From RGIG7213 sp045124505 (GTDB lineage Bacteria > Bacillota > Clostridia > Oscillospirales > CAG-272): DNA of 64,000 nt. The position numbers and the translations under genes are program-made. Location of the stretch: the NCBI GenBank assembly GCA_045124505.1, contig JBGVLZ010000086.1, positions 90,702-154,701 on the forward strand, given 5' to 3'. The notes beneath the pieces are model-generated. The model was given only the letters and a program-made list of their open reading frames with translations, had not been told where the DNA came from and searched no databases. This document shows, in pieces, positions 14,777 to 25,200 of this stretch; position 1 is the first letter of the stretch, and every line of letters begins with the position of its first letter.

Positions 14777-16003
14777 ATGGCAAAGAAAGAAATCAAAAAA
14801 ATAGCACTCGCTTATTCAGGCGGCCTTGACACATCAATCATCATTCCGTGGCTTAAGGAAACATATCCCGGCTGCGAAGTAATCGCAATTTCCGCTGACG
14901 TTGGTCAGGGTACAGAGCTTGACGGTCTTGAAGAAAAGGCAATAAAGACAGGTGCTTCCAAGCTTTACATCGAAGACCTTAAGGAAGAATTCATCACAGA
15001 TTACATCTACCCCACACTCAAGGCAGGTGCTGTATACGAAGGCGAATACCTTCTCGGTACATCCTTCGCACGTCCTATCATCGCAAAGAGAATCGTTGAA
15101 ATTGCAAAGGCTGAAGGCTGTGACTCCATTTGCCACGGCTGTACAGGTAAGGGTAATGACCAGGTTCGTTTCGAGCTTACAATAAAGGCATTTGCTCCCG
15201 AAATGAACATCATCGCTCCCTGGCGTGTATGGGATATCAAATCCCGTGACGAGGAGATCGACTACGCTGAAGCGCACAACGTACCCCTCAAGATAAACCG
15301 TGAAACAAACTACTCCAAGGATAAGAACCTCTGGCACTTGTCACACGAAGGTCTTGACCTTGAAAACCCTGCAAACGAACCCCAGTACAACAAGCCCGGA
15401 TTCCTTGAGCTCGGCATTTCCCCCGAACAGGCTCCCGACACACCCACATACATCACACTTGATTTTGAAAAGGGTATTCCCACAGCACTCAACGGCGAAA
15501 AGCTCTCCCCTGTTGCACTCGTTGAAAAGCTCAACAAGCTCGGCGGTGAAAACGGTATCGGTCTTGTTGACATCGTTGAAAACCGTCTTGTAGGTATGAA
15601 GAGCCGCGGCGTTTACGAAACTCCCGGCGGTACAATTCTTTACCGTGCGCACAAGGTTCTCGAAACACTTACACTTGACCGTGAAACAACACATTACAAG
15701 GAGCTTATCGCTGCCAAGTACGCTGAGATCGTTTACTACGGTCAGTGGTTCACACCCCTTCGTGAGGCGCTTGATGCTTTCGTTGACGAAACACAGAAGA
15801 ACGTTACAGGTACAGTTAAGCTCAAGCTCTACAAGGGTAACCTTATCAATGCGGGTGTTACTTCCCCCTACTCTTTGTACGACGAAGAGATCGCAACATT
15901 TGATGAAGACGAAGTTTACAACCAGTACGATGCTGAGGGCTTCATAAATCTGTTCGGTTTGCCCTTAAAAGTTAAAGCGATGGTTGACAAAAAGAACAAA
16001 TAA
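14777..16003 (+). CDS. argG: Argininosuccinate synthase
   Basis: ATP-dependent joining of citrulline and aspartate. The 408-aa protein starts with the P-loop-like IALAYSGGLDTSI of the PP-loop ATP pyrophosphatases and has the family block HGCTGKGNDQVRFE and later ETPGGTILYRAH. AAAGGAG lies 9 bases before the ATG. Codons are strongly biased to C-ending forms (GAC, TAC, AAG, CTC), stronger than in its neighbours, suggesting high expression. argG is the first gene of the operon; argH is not in the window, so the final step must be encoded elsewhere. Confidence 0.97.
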   Translation: MAKKEIKKIALAYSGGLDTSIIIPWLKETYPGCEVIAISADVGQGTELDGLEEKAIKTGASKLYIEDLKEEFITDYIYPTLKAGAVYEGEYLLGTSFARPIIAKRIVEIAKAEGCDSICHGCTGKGNDQVRFELTIKAFAPEMNIIAPWRVWDIKSRDEEIDYAEAHNVPLKINRETNYSKDKNLWHLSHEGLDLENPANEPQYNKPGFLELGISPEQAPDTPTYITLDFEKGIPTALNGEKLSPVALVEKLNKLGGENGIGLVDIVENRLVGMKSRGVYETPGGTILYRAHKVLETLTLDRETTHYKELIAAKYAEIVYYGQWFTPLREALDAFVDETQKNVTGTVKLKLYKGNLINAGVTSPYSLYDEEIATFDEDEVYNQYDAEGFINLFGLPLKVKAMVDKKNK

Positions 16004-16004
16004 G

Positions 16005-16949
16005 ATGTATAATATATTTATAGACGGTTCTGTTGGCACGACGGGGTTGCGTATCGCATCCCGTCTTGCTGACCGAAATGACATAAATCTCATCTCAATT
16101 CCCGAGGAACTGAGAAAGGACAACGATGCGATAGCCGAAAGGATAAACGCATCGGACGTTACGTTTCTGTGTCTGCCCGATGCGGCGGCAAAGGAAGCGG
16201 TAACGCTTTGCACGAACCCGAACACGGTCATAATCGATGCATCCACCGCACACAGAACGGCTGACGGCTGGGCATACGGCTTTGCTGAGCTTGGCGAACA
16301 GTTCAGAAATAATATAGTAAACAGCAAGAGAATTGCAAATCCCGGATGCCATGCATCGGGCTTCAACAGCATCGTTTACCCGTTGGTAAAGGGCGGCTTT
16401 ATATCCCCTGACTATCCTGTTGTAAGCCATTCGATAACAGGCTACAGCGGCGGCGGTAAGGGAATGATAGCATCTTACGAGGACTGTGAAAGGGACGAAA
16501 AATACGAATCCCCCGCGCAGTACGGTCTTACGGCAAAGCACAAGCATCTGCCCGAAATGAAGGCGGTGTGCGGTCTGTCCAACGAACCTGTGTTCAATCC
16601 CATTGTAAGCTCATTTTACAGCGGCATGGCGGTAACAGTTCCGCTTTTTGCAAATCTTATGAATAAGAAAGCAACGGTTAAAGAGCTTCACGAATATTTC
16701 ACCGAATACTACAAAAATTCACGTCTTATCTCTGTGCGTCCGCTTTGCGAAAAAGGCACAGAAGACGGATTTTTATACGCTAATGAGCTGTCGGGTAAGG
16801 ACAGCATGCAGATAATCATCTGCGGAAACGATGAACGTCCGCAGATATGCGCACTTTTCTGCAACCTCGGCAAGGGTGCATCAGGTGCGGCAATACAGAA
16901 TATGAACATCGTGCTCGGCGCTGATGAATGCGCAGGCTTGATTTTATAA
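16005..16949 (+). CDS. argC: N-acetyl-gamma-glutamyl-phosphate reductase, short type
   Basis: NADPH-dependent reduction in the N-acetyl arm of ornithine synthesis. At 314 aa it matches the shorter AGPR type. The N-terminus IFIDGSVGTTGLRIASRL is the Rossmann dinucleotide site, and the catalytic Cys is Cys115 in RIANPGCHASGF. The active-site His is probably in AKHKHLPEM. I chose the ATG at 16005, directly after the argG stop; an in-frame TTG at 15984 would overlap argG. No clear ribosome site lies between the genes, so translation may re-initiate after argG. Confidence 0.94.
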   Translation: MYNIFIDGSVGTTGLRIASRLADRNDINLISIPEELRKDNDAIAERINASDVTFLCLPDAAAKEAVTLCTNPNTVIIDASTAHRTADGWAYGFAELGEQFRNNIVNSKRIANPGCHASGFNSIVYPLVKGGFISPDYPVVSHSITGYSGGGKGMIASYEDCERDEKYESPAQYGLTAKHKHLPEMKAVCGLSNEPVFNPIVSSFYSGMAVTVPLFANLMNKKATVKELHEYFTEYYKNSRLISVRPLCEKGTEDGFLYANELSGKDSMQIIICGNDERPQICALFCNLGKGASGAAIQNMNIVLGADECAGLIL

Positions 16950-16965
16950 GAAAGAGAGAATCCAC

Positions 16966-18180
16966 ATGAAATACATATCCGGCGGCGTATGTGCCGCCAC
17001 CGGCTTCAAAGCTGCCGGAATTCACTGCGGAATCAGAAAGAATAAAACAAAAAAAGATTTGGCACTGATCGTAAGCGATGTACCCGCCTCATCTGCCGCA
17101 GTATACACAACAAACCTTGTAAAGGGCGCACCTATCACGGTGACAAAGAAAAATCTTGAAAACGGTATTGCACGTGCCGTTATATGTAACAGCGGCAACG
17201 CAAACACGTGTAACGCCGACGGCATTGAAATTGCCGAAAAAATGTGCACAATGACTGAGCAGTTTACGGGGATCCCCGCATCCGATGTCATAGTTGCATC
17301 AACAGGCGTTATCGGACAGCCCTTGTCAACGGAGCCTATGGAAAAGGCAATGCCTGAGCTTGTTTCCTTACTTTCAAACGAAGGAAGCACAGATGCGGCA
17401 CACGCAATAATGACAACAGACGTAGCACTTAAAGAAATTGCTGTTGAGTTTGAGCTTGGCGGTAAGACATGCCGTCTGGGCGGTATTGCAAAGGGCTCGG
17501 GTATGATACACCCGAACATGGCAACGATGCTTGTTTTTGTAACGACTGACGTTGCTATTTCCCCTGAAATGATAAAAACAGCACTTACAGAGGATGTTGC
17601 AGACAGCTTCAACATGATAAGCGTTGACGGAGATACCTCCACAAACGATATGCTGTCGATCATGGCAAACGGTCTTGCAGGCAACAAAGAAATTACAGAA
17701 AAGAACGAAGATTATTTTGAATTCAAAAAAGCACTTGCAGCTGTTACAAAGAAGCTTTGCCGTGCTATTGCAAAGGACGGCGAGGGTGCAACAAAGCTCA
17801 TTGAATGTGTCGTGGCTACAGCCCCCGACAAGGATTGTGCAAGAAATGTTGCGAAGTCCGTCATTTGCTCCTCGCTTGTTAAAGCGGCTATGTTCGGTGC
17901 CGATGCAAACTGGGGACGTGTGCTTTGCGCAATAGGTTACAGCAAGCAAAACGTTGATGTTACAAAAACAGATGTTTACTTTGCATCGAAAAAGGGAGAG
18001 ATCGCAGTATGCCGTGACGGCTCAGGAGTTCCCTTTGACGAGGACAAGGCTAAGATAATTCTTTCAGAGGACGAAATCCAGATATATATATGCCTTAACA
18101 TGGGTAAGGACGTAGCAACAGCCTGGGGCTGTGACCTGACATATGATTATGTCAAAATAAACGGAGATTACAGAACATAA
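16966..18180 (+). CDS. argJ: Bifunctional glutamate N-acetyltransferase / ornithine acetyltransferase
   Basis: Recycles the acetyl group from N-acetylornithine to glutamate and may also use acetyl-CoA. The 404-aa precursor carries the autocleavage motif MIHPNMATML, with Thr187 as the nucleophile that becomes the N-terminus of the beta chain. The N-terminal half contains RAVICNSGNANTCNADG, typical of ArgJ. The C-terminal CAIGYSKQNVD and DLTYDYVKINGDYRT also match. Presence of ArgJ explains the absence of argE and argA nearby: this is the cyclic pathway. The stop overlaps the argB start (TAATG). Confidence 0.96.
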   Translation: MKYISGGVCAATGFKAAGIHCGIRKNKTKKDLALIVSDVPASSAAVYTTNLVKGAPITVTKKNLENGIARAVICNSGNANTCNADGIEIAEKMCTMTEQFTGIPASDVIVASTGVIGQPLSTEPMEKAMPELVSLLSNEGSTDAAHAIMTTDVALKEIAVEFELGGKTCRLGGIAKGSGMIHPNMATMLVFVTTDVAISPEMIKTALTEDVADSFNMISVDGDTSTNDMLSIMANGLAGNKEITEKNEDYFEFKKALAAVTKKLCRAIAKDGEGATKLIECVVATAPDKDCARNVAKSVICSSLVKAAMFGADANWGRVLCAIGYSKQNVDVTKTDVYFASKKGEIAVCRDGSGVPFDEDKAKIILSEDEIQIYICLNMGKDVATAWGCDLTYDYVKINGDYRT

Positions 18181-19031
18181 TGGATATTAACAACGCTCAA
18201 AGGGCAGAGGTGCTTATAACAGCTCTGCCTTACATAAAAGAATACTGCGGTAAAACAGTTGTCGTTAAATACGGCGGAAACGCAATGATAAATGAGGAGC
18301 TTAAAAGTGCCGTAATGGGTGACATCGTGCTTTTGTCGCTTATAGGTGTAAAGGTCGTGCTCGTTCACGGCGGAGGTCCCGAAATCACAGAAACGCTTAC
18401 AAAAATGAACATCGAAAGCCGTTTTATAAACGGTCTTCGTGTGACAGATGCAGAAACTGCACAGGTCGTACAGATGGTACTTGCAGGCAAGATAAACAAA
18501 AGTCTTGTAAATCTGCTTGAAAACACAGGCGGTAAGGCGATAGGTCTTTCGGGAATCGACGGTCATATGCTTGAAGCTGCGCCCATTTCCGAGGAGCTTG
18601 GATTTGCAGGTGAAATAGTCAATGTAAATACATCTCCCGTCGAGGTAGTTCTTGACAAAGGATATATCCCGGTAATTTCAACGGTCGGATGTGACAATGA
18701 CGGCAATGTTTACAACATAAACGCAGACACGGCGGCGGCAAAAATTGCAGCGGCACTCGGTGCAGAATGTCTTATTTCGATGACAAATATAAGCGGAATA
18801 CTCCGTGACAAGGACGATCCCGACTCCCTCATTCAGGTCATCAAGGCTAAGGAAGCAGATAAGCTTTATGAGGAAGGCATCGTATCAGGCGGTATGATAC
18901 CGAAGGTTCAGTGCTGTGTTGATGCAGTAAACAGCGGTGTTAAAAAGGTCTTTATAATTGACGGAAGAATTCCCCACTCCATCATCATTGAAATGCTCAC
19001 TGATGAGGGTGCTGGCACTATGTTCGTTTAA
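18180..19031 (+). CDS. argB: Acetylglutamate kinase
   Basis: Phosphorylates N-acetylglutamate, usually the arginine-feedback step. The 283-aa amino-acid-kinase fold shows TVVVKYGGNAM at the N-terminus, VLVHGGGPEI for the substrate, and the later NINADTAAAKIAAALGAECL block. An N-terminal helix of about 20 residues (MDINNAQRAEVLITALPYI) precedes the core; this is the feature of arginine-sensitive hexameric kinases, so feedback inhibition is likely. The start overlaps argJ by one base. Confidence 0.95.
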   Translation: MDINNAQRAEVLITALPYIKEYCGKTVVVKYGGNAMINEELKSAVMGDIVLLSLIGVKVVLVHGGGPEITETLTKMNIESRFINGLRVTDAETAQVVQMVLAGKINKSLVNLLENTGGKAIGLSGIDGHMLEAAPISEELGFAGEIVNVNTSPVEVVLDKGYIPVISTVGCDNDGNVYNINADTAAAKIAAALGAECLISMTNISGILRDKDDPDSLIQVIKAKEADKLYEEGIVSGGMIPKVQCCVDAVNSGVKKVFIIDGRIPHSIIIEMLTDEGAGTMFV

Positions 19032-19043
19032 AAGAGGTTGAAT

Positions 19044-20207
19044 ATGAGCGTTATCAAAGAAAACGATAAAAAATATATCGCCCCCACGTACGGTCGTTTC
19101 CCTGTGGAATTTGACCGTGCGGAGGGCTCGTCCGTCTATGACTGCGACGGCAAAAAATATATAGATATGGGCGCAGGAATTGCAACAACTGCATTCGGAC
19201 ACTGCGACAGCGAATACATAAAGGCAGTTACAGAACAGCTTAACAAATACGCCCATGCATCAAATCTTTATTATACAGCACCGCAGGTAAAGCTTGCGGA
19301 GCTTCTTTGCGAAAAAACGGGAATGAAAAAGGTATTTTTCGCAAACTCGGGTGCTGAAGCAAACGAGGGTATGATAAAGGCGGCAAGAAAATACTCATTT
19401 GATAAATACGGCGAAGGCAGAAACAAGATAATCACACTGAAAAACTCCTTCCACGGAAGAACCGTTACAACACTGTCCGCAACGGGTCAGGATGTTTTCC
19501 ATAACTATTTCTTCCCCTTCACCGAGGGCTTTGACTATGCGCCCGCAAACGATATTGAGGGCACAAAGGCACTTATCACAGATGATGTTTGCGCTGTGAT
19601 GGTTGAGCTTGTACAGGGCGAAGGCGGAGTTTTGCCCCTTGAGGCTGATTATGTAAATGAAATATACAGTCTTTGTGCAGAAAAAGACATACTTTTCTGC
19701 GTGGACGAGGTTCAGACGGGCAACGGCAGATGCGGTGCCCTTTACGCATATATGCGGTATAATATAAAACCTGATATAATTTCGACTGCCAAAGGACTTG
19801 GCGGCGGTCTTCCGATAGGCGCTGTAATTCTCGGTGAAAAAACCGAAAATACACTCGGCCCGTCAACACACGGTTCGACCTTCGGCGGCAACCCCGTATG
19901 TGCGGCAGGTGCTTACAATGTTATTTCAAGAATTGACGATGCGCTTCTTGAAGATGTAAAGAAGAAGAGCGAATATATAATTTCACGTTTGAAATCGTGC
20001 AAAAACACAGTATCCGTAAGCGGTATGGGACTTCTTTTAGGTGTTAAGACAACAAAGGATTCAAAGGAAGTTGTAAACGCTTGTATTGCTGACGGTGTGC
20101 TTGCTTTGACAGCAAAGGACAAAATACGTCTTACACCGCCCTTGAACATCTCGTTTGAGGACTTGGAAAAGGCGCTCGACGTTATATGCGAAAATATTGA
20201 TAAATAA
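19044..20207 (+). CDS. argD: Acetylornithine aminotransferase
   Basis: PLP-dependent class III aminotransferase making N-acetylornithine. Within 387 aa are FFANSGAEANEGMIKAARKY, SFHGRTVTTLSATGQ, the cofactor Asp in CVDEVQTGNGRCG and the Schiff-base Lys250 in STAKGLGGGLPIGA. I chose ATG at 19044, with AGAGG 7 bases upstream, over an in-frame TTG six bases earlier. It could also serve lysine synthesis as a succinyl-DAP aminotransferase, which is of interest because a DAP epimerase lies downstream in the same operon. Confidence 0.95.
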   Translation: MSVIKENDKKYIAPTYGRFPVEFDRAEGSSVYDCDGKKYIDMGAGIATTAFGHCDSEYIKAVTEQLNKYAHASNLYYTAPQVKLAELLCEKTGMKKVFFANSGAEANEGMIKAARKYSFDKYGEGRNKIITLKNSFHGRTVTTLSATGQDVFHNYFFPFTEGFDYAPANDIEGTKALITDDVCAVMVELVQGEGGVLPLEADYVNEIYSLCAEKDILFCVDEVQTGNGRCGALYAYMRYNIKPDIISTAKGLGGGLPIGAVILGEKTENTLGPSTHGSTFGGNPVCAAGAYNVISRIDDALLEDVKKKSEYIISRLKSCKNTVSVSGMGLLLGVKTTKDSKEVVNACIADGVLALTAKDKIRLTPPLNISFEDLEKALDVICENIDK

Positions 20208-20233
20208 AATTCATCTATATAAAGGGAAAAACT

Positions 20234-21136
20234 ATGAAACACTTACTTAAACTTTCTGACCTGTCAGAGGCGGACTTTTCGGAAATTCTTGACCTTGCGG
20301 ACAAACTGAAGTATGAACGCAAGAACGGTATTCCCCACAAACTTTTGCAGGACAAGACACTCGGTATGATATTCCGTAAATCTTCAACAAGAACACGTGT
20401 TTCCTTTGAAGTCGGCATACATGAGCTTGGCGGTACGGGCCTGTTCCTTTCCTCAAACGACCTTCAGATCGGCAGAGGCGAGGATGCGGCTGACACAGTA
20501 CGTGTTCTTTCAAGATATCTTGACGGAATCATGATAAGAACATTCGACCAGCAAGAGGTTGAAGATATGGCAAAATTCGGTTCAATACCGATAATAAACG
20601 GTCTTACGGACTATGCACACCCCTGTCAGGTGCTTGCTGACCTTATGACGATCAGAGAATATAAAAAAGATCTCAAGGGTAAGAAGCTTACATTTATCGG
20701 TGACGGTAACAACATGGCAAACTCCCTTATCGTCGGCGGTATCAAATGCGGAATGGAAGTCGCTATTGCATGTCCCGACGAATACAAGCCCGATGCTGAC
20801 ATCATCAAATGGGCAGAGGCAAACGGCAAATTCACCTGCACGCCCGATATTATGAAGGCGGCAAGCGGTGCTGACGTGCTTTACACAGACGTTTGGGCAT
20901 CAATGGGTCAGGAAGGCGAAGCGGCAAAGCGCCGTGTGGCTTTCGAAGGCTACCAGATAAATTCCACCGTTTACGGTGCGGCAAACGAGGGTGCTATGGT
21001 ACTTCACTGTCTGCCTGCACACAAGGGCGAAGAGATCACAGCAGATGTTTTCGAAGCCCATGCAAATGAAATATTTGATGAAGCAGAAAACCGCCTGCAC
21101 GCTCAAAAAGCGGTTATGGTATTGCTGATGAAATAA
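20234..21136 (+). CDS. argF: Ornithine carbamoyltransferase
   Basis: Makes citrulline from ornithine and carbamoyl phosphate. The 300-aa protein has the carbamoyl-phosphate loop SSTRTRVSFEVG, the HPCQVLADLMT block and the ornithine-side motif VLHCLPAHKGEEI, whose HCLP Cys is conserved. It lies immediately upstream of carA-carB, which supply carbamoyl phosphate. The ribosome site AAAGGGAAAAACT precedes the ATG. Confidence 0.96.
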   Translation: MKHLLKLSDLSEADFSEILDLADKLKYERKNGIPHKLLQDKTLGMIFRKSSTRTRVSFEVGIHELGGTGLFLSSNDLQIGRGEDAADTVRVLSRYLDGIMIRTFDQQEVEDMAKFGSIPIINGLTDYAHPCQVLADLMTIREYKKDLKGKKLTFIGDGNNMANSLIVGGIKCGMEVAIACPDEYKPDADIIKWAEANGKFTCTPDIMKAASGADVLYTDVWASMGQEGEAAKRRVAFEGYQINSTVYGAANEGAMVLHCLPAHKGEEITADVFEAHANEIFDEAENRLHAQKAVMVLLMK

Positions 21137-21158
21137 TAGCCGAAAGGATATTAAATAT

Positions 21159-22220
21159 ATGAAAAAAGGTTATCTTGCTCTTCAAAACGGTAAAATTTTC
21201 GAAGGATATTTCCTCACCGATAAAGAAAGCGCATCGGGCGAGGCAGTATTCACAACAGGCGTTGTAGGATACAACAATACACTGTGCGACCCTTGCAATA
21301 TAGGACAGGTCGTAATTCAGACGTTCCCTCTTATCGGTGCTTGCGGAATAATTCCCGGCATGAAAGAAAAGAAGGCTTATCCGTCCGCTTACATAACGAT
21401 GGAAGTAGTTGACACACCGTCAAACCACAACTGTGAAGGAAATCTTGCAGATTATCTGGCGGATCAGGGTGTGTGCTGTCTTTGCGGTGTTGACACCAGA
21501 GAGATCACACGTACACTCCGTGACGAGGGTGCGATGGGCGCAGGTATTGCGGAAACACCCGAAAAGGCTCTGGAGCTTGCAAAATCGTATAAATACACCT
21601 CAAAGGCAGGGCTTGTCGGCACAGATGCGGTGACAACGCTTAAAGCAAAGGCTCCTCAATACAATGTTGCAGTCATAAATTACGGTTCAGTCCGTGACAA
21701 TGCCGAAAGACTTGTCGACAGACGCTGTAACGTAACGGTATTCCCCGTGGGCACAAAAGCAGAGGAAATATTGAACGGCAATTTTGACGGAGTTCTTCTT
21801 TCAGACGGTGCCGGAGATCCTGCAGACTACGCAGAACAAACCGAAGAAATAAAGAAAATCATGGGCAAGCTTCCGATATTTGCATGCGGACTCGGTCATC
21901 AGCTGTTGGCACTTGCAAACGGAATAAAGACAGCCAAGATAAAGACGGGACACCGTGGGGCAAACCTCCCCGTGCGTGATCTTGACGGCGAAAAAACGTA
22001 CATAACATCACAAAATCACGGCTACACGGTAGATGCTTCATCTGTTTCACCTGACACAGCGGTGATATCCTTCATAAACGCAAACGACCGTGATGTTGAG
22101 GGACTCCGATATATCAATCACTCTTCATTCTCGGTACAATTCATACCGCAAGATAACTCCGCACCTGCGGACACAGCTTTCGTATATGACAGATTCGTTT
22201 CAATGCTCGGAAACAACTAA
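21159..22220 (+). CDS. carA: Carbamoyl-phosphate synthase small subunit with degenerate glutaminase site
   Basis: In normal CarA a class I glutamine amidotransferase domain frees ammonia and passes it to CarB. The 353-aa sequence is clearly CarA: N-terminal CPSase_sm_chain domain (KGYLALQNGKIFEGYF, GVDTREITRTLRDEGAM) and C-terminal GATase fold (LLSDGAGDPADY, QNHGYTVD, SFSVQF). But the catalytic triad is gone. The nucleophile block GICLGHQ reads ACGLGHQ, putting Gly244 where the Cys belongs, with a Cys one residue early (243). The HPE block after SVQF reads IPQ, so catalytic His and Glu are Ile329 and Gln331. The rest of that loop has drifted too. CarB would then have to use free ammonia, or glutaminase activity comes from elsewhere. 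The subunit may survive as a structural partner. No frameshift is present. Confidence 0.92.
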   Translation: MKKGYLALQNGKIFEGYFLTDKESASGEAVFTTGVVGYNNTLCDPCNIGQVVIQTFPLIGACGIIPGMKEKKAYPSAYITMEVVDTPSNHNCEGNLADYLADQGVCCLCGVDTREITRTLRDEGAMGAGIAETPEKALELAKSYKYTSKAGLVGTDAVTTLKAKAPQYNVAVINYGSVRDNAERLVDRRCNVTVFPVGTKAEEILNGNFDGVLLSDGAGDPADYAEQTEEIKKIMGKLPIFACGLGHQLLALANGIKTAKIKTGHRGANLPVRDLDGEKTYITSQNHGYTVDASSVSPDTAVISFINANDRDVEGLRYINHSSFSVQFIPQDNSAPADTAFVYDRFVSMLGNN

Positions 22221-22234
22221 GGGGGGAATGAGCT

Positions 22235-25200
22235 ATGCCGAAAGATTTAAGTATTAAAAAAGTTCTTGTAATAGGTTCAGGTCCTATTGTAATCGGTCAG
22301 GCGGCGGAATTTGACTATGCGGGCGCACAGGCGTGCCGTGTGTTGAAATCCGAAGGCGTTGAAGCGGTGCTTGTAAACTGCAACCCCGCAACGATAATGA
22401 CAGACTTTTCAATGGCAAACGAGATATATCTCGAACCCCTTAATACAGAAACTATCAAAAGAATAATTCTCAAGGAAAAGCCCGACAGCTTGCTTGCAGG
22501 TCTCGGCGGTCAGACAGGACTTACAATTGCAATGCAGCTTTATAAGGAAGGCTTTTTGCAGAAGCACAACATCCGTCTTATCGGTACAAACGCCGAGGCT
22601 ATCATCCGTGCGGAAGACAGACAGCGTTTCAAGGACACGATGGATGAAATAAATCAGCCTTGCATCCCCTCTGACACAACGCACGATGTTGAAGAGGCTG
22701 TACAAATTGCAAACAGAATAGGTTATCCCGTTATTATCCGTCCTGCTTTTACGCTCGGCGGTGCCGGCGGCGGTGTTGCTTACAATGAAGAACAGCTCCG
22801 CACAACGGCAGGCACGGGACTCAGCATGTCGCCTATTCATCAGATACTTGTTGAAAAATACATATTCGGCTACAAAGAGGTCGAATTTGAAGTTATGCGT
22901 GACGGCGCAGGCAACGTAATCACCGTTTGTTCAATGGAAAACGTCGACCCTGTCGGAGTTCACACAGGTGACAGTATCGTTGTTGCTCCCGCCATTACGC
23001 TTACTGATAAAGAATACACAATGCTCAGCACGGCGGCGCTGAACATTATTGCGGCGCTGAAGATCGAGGGCGGCTGTAACTGTCAGTTCGCACTTGACCC
23101 GTACAGCGATGATTACTTCGTAATCGAGGTCAACCCCAGAGTTTCACGTTCATCTGCTCTTGCAAGTAAAGCAACAGGTTATCCTATTGCAAAGGTAACA
23201 TCAAAGATCGCTCTCGGCTATACGCTTGATGAAATTCAGAACGATGTTACGGGCATTACCTGCGCTTGCTTTGAACCGACTGTTGACTATGTCGTATTAA
23301 AAATGCCAAAGTGGCCGTTTGACAAGTTCCCTTACGCGTCCCGTAAGCTCGGAACACAGATGAAGGCAACAGGTGAGGTCATGGCTATCGGCGACAGCTT
23401 TGAATCAGCCTTGATGAAGGCTGTAAGAGGCGCTGAGCTTTCGCTTGACACACTCCACGCACCCATGCTTGATGAGTGTGAGGATATCAAGAAAAAGCTT
23501 GCTGATATCGATGATGTCAGAATATTTGCCGTATATGAGGCGCTTCGCCGCGGTGTTTCGGTTGATGAAATAAACGAAATAACAAAGATAGACAAGTTCT
23601 TTATAAATAAGATAAAGAAGCTTGCCGAATATGAAAATAAGATAGCAAACAATACCGTTGACGCTGAAACTTACAAAGAAGGTAAGCGTCTGGGCTATAC
23701 AGATAAGGCAATAGAGAGAATTTCGGGAAGTAAATGCACTGAAAAGCTCTTCCCTGTATACAAAACGGTTGACACGTGTGCAGGCGAATTTGATGCAAAA
23801 ACTCCTTACTTCTACTCTGTTTACGGCAAGGCTTGCGAAGCACGCCCCAAGGCTGAAACAGGCAGAGAAAAGATAATCGTTTTAGGTTCAGGTCCTATCC
23901 GAATCGGTCAGGGTATCGAATTTGACTATTCATCCGTTCACTGTGCAAAGACACTGCGTGAGCTTGGATATGAAGTAATAATCATAAACAACAACCCCGA
24001 AACAGTTTCCACAGACTTTGACGTTTCCGACAGACTCTATTTTGAACCCCTTTCACCCGAAGACGTTATGGGTGTAATTGAGGTTGAAAAGCCTATCGGT
24101 GTCGTTGTGGCATTCGGCGGTCAGACGGCTATTAAGCTCGTTAAATTCCTGAGTGACTCCGGCATCCGTATTCTCGGAACGTCTGCTGAGGGTATTGATT
24201 TGGCAGAAGACCGTGAAAAGTTCGACGCACTTCTCAACTCCCTTGACATCAAGCGTCCGAAGGGTCTCGGCATCATGACGATGGAAGAAGCACTTGATGC
24301 GGCACACACGCTGAAATATCCTGTTTTGCTCCGTCCTTCTTACGTTATCGGCGGTCAGAATATGACTATTGCTTACACGGACGATGATGTACGTCAGTAC
24401 ATGGAGCTTATTCTCTCCCACGATATCGAAAACCCCGTGCTTGTTGACAAATATATGTCGGGTACGGAGCTTGAGGTTGACGTTATCTCCGACGGTGAGG
24501 ACGTGCTTATCCCCGGTATCATGGAGCATATTGAACGTGCGGGCGTTCACAGCGGTGACTCTATCGCAATTTATCCCCCGCAGAACATTTCCGATAAGCT
24601 CATTCACAGAATTATCGAATGTTCGACACTCCTTTCAAAATCACTCGGCACAAAGGGCCTTGTAAATATTCAGTATCTCACATATGAAGGTGAGCTTTAC
24701 GTAATTGAAGTTAACCCCAGAGCTTCCCGTACAATTCCCTACATCAGTAAGGTAACGGGAATTCCGATGGTCGATATTGCTTCCCGTGTAATGCTCGGCG
24801 CAAAGCTGAAGGATCTCGGATATGAAAGCGGTCTTTACAAGATCCCTCCGTACGTTGCCGTTAAGGTTCCTGTGTTCTCATTTGAAAAGCTGTCAGATGT
24901 AAACTCATCTCTCGGTCCGGAAATGAAGTCTACAGGTGAAGTCCTCGGTGTCGGTAAGAACCTTACAGAAGCACTTTTCAAGGGTATGGTTTCCGCAGGC
25001 TTCAGAATGGACCTCGGCAAGGGTGACGGCGTGTATATTACAGTCGGTGACAATGATAAATTTGAAATTGTCAAGCTTGCAAAGAAATTTGCAGATCTCG
25101 GCCTTAACATCTACGCTACAAAGGGTACTGCAAAGGCAATTTCAGCCCTCGGCGGTATTGAAGTGGGTGTAATTCAGGAGGATGAAAGCCATTCGCTTCT

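Noticed and set aside
21859..22050. Frameshift in carA explaining the lost catalytic Cys
   Set aside because: The frame is continuous and both sides of the site align with CarA; the His and Glu are lost separately some 85 residues later, so a single indel cannot explain it.
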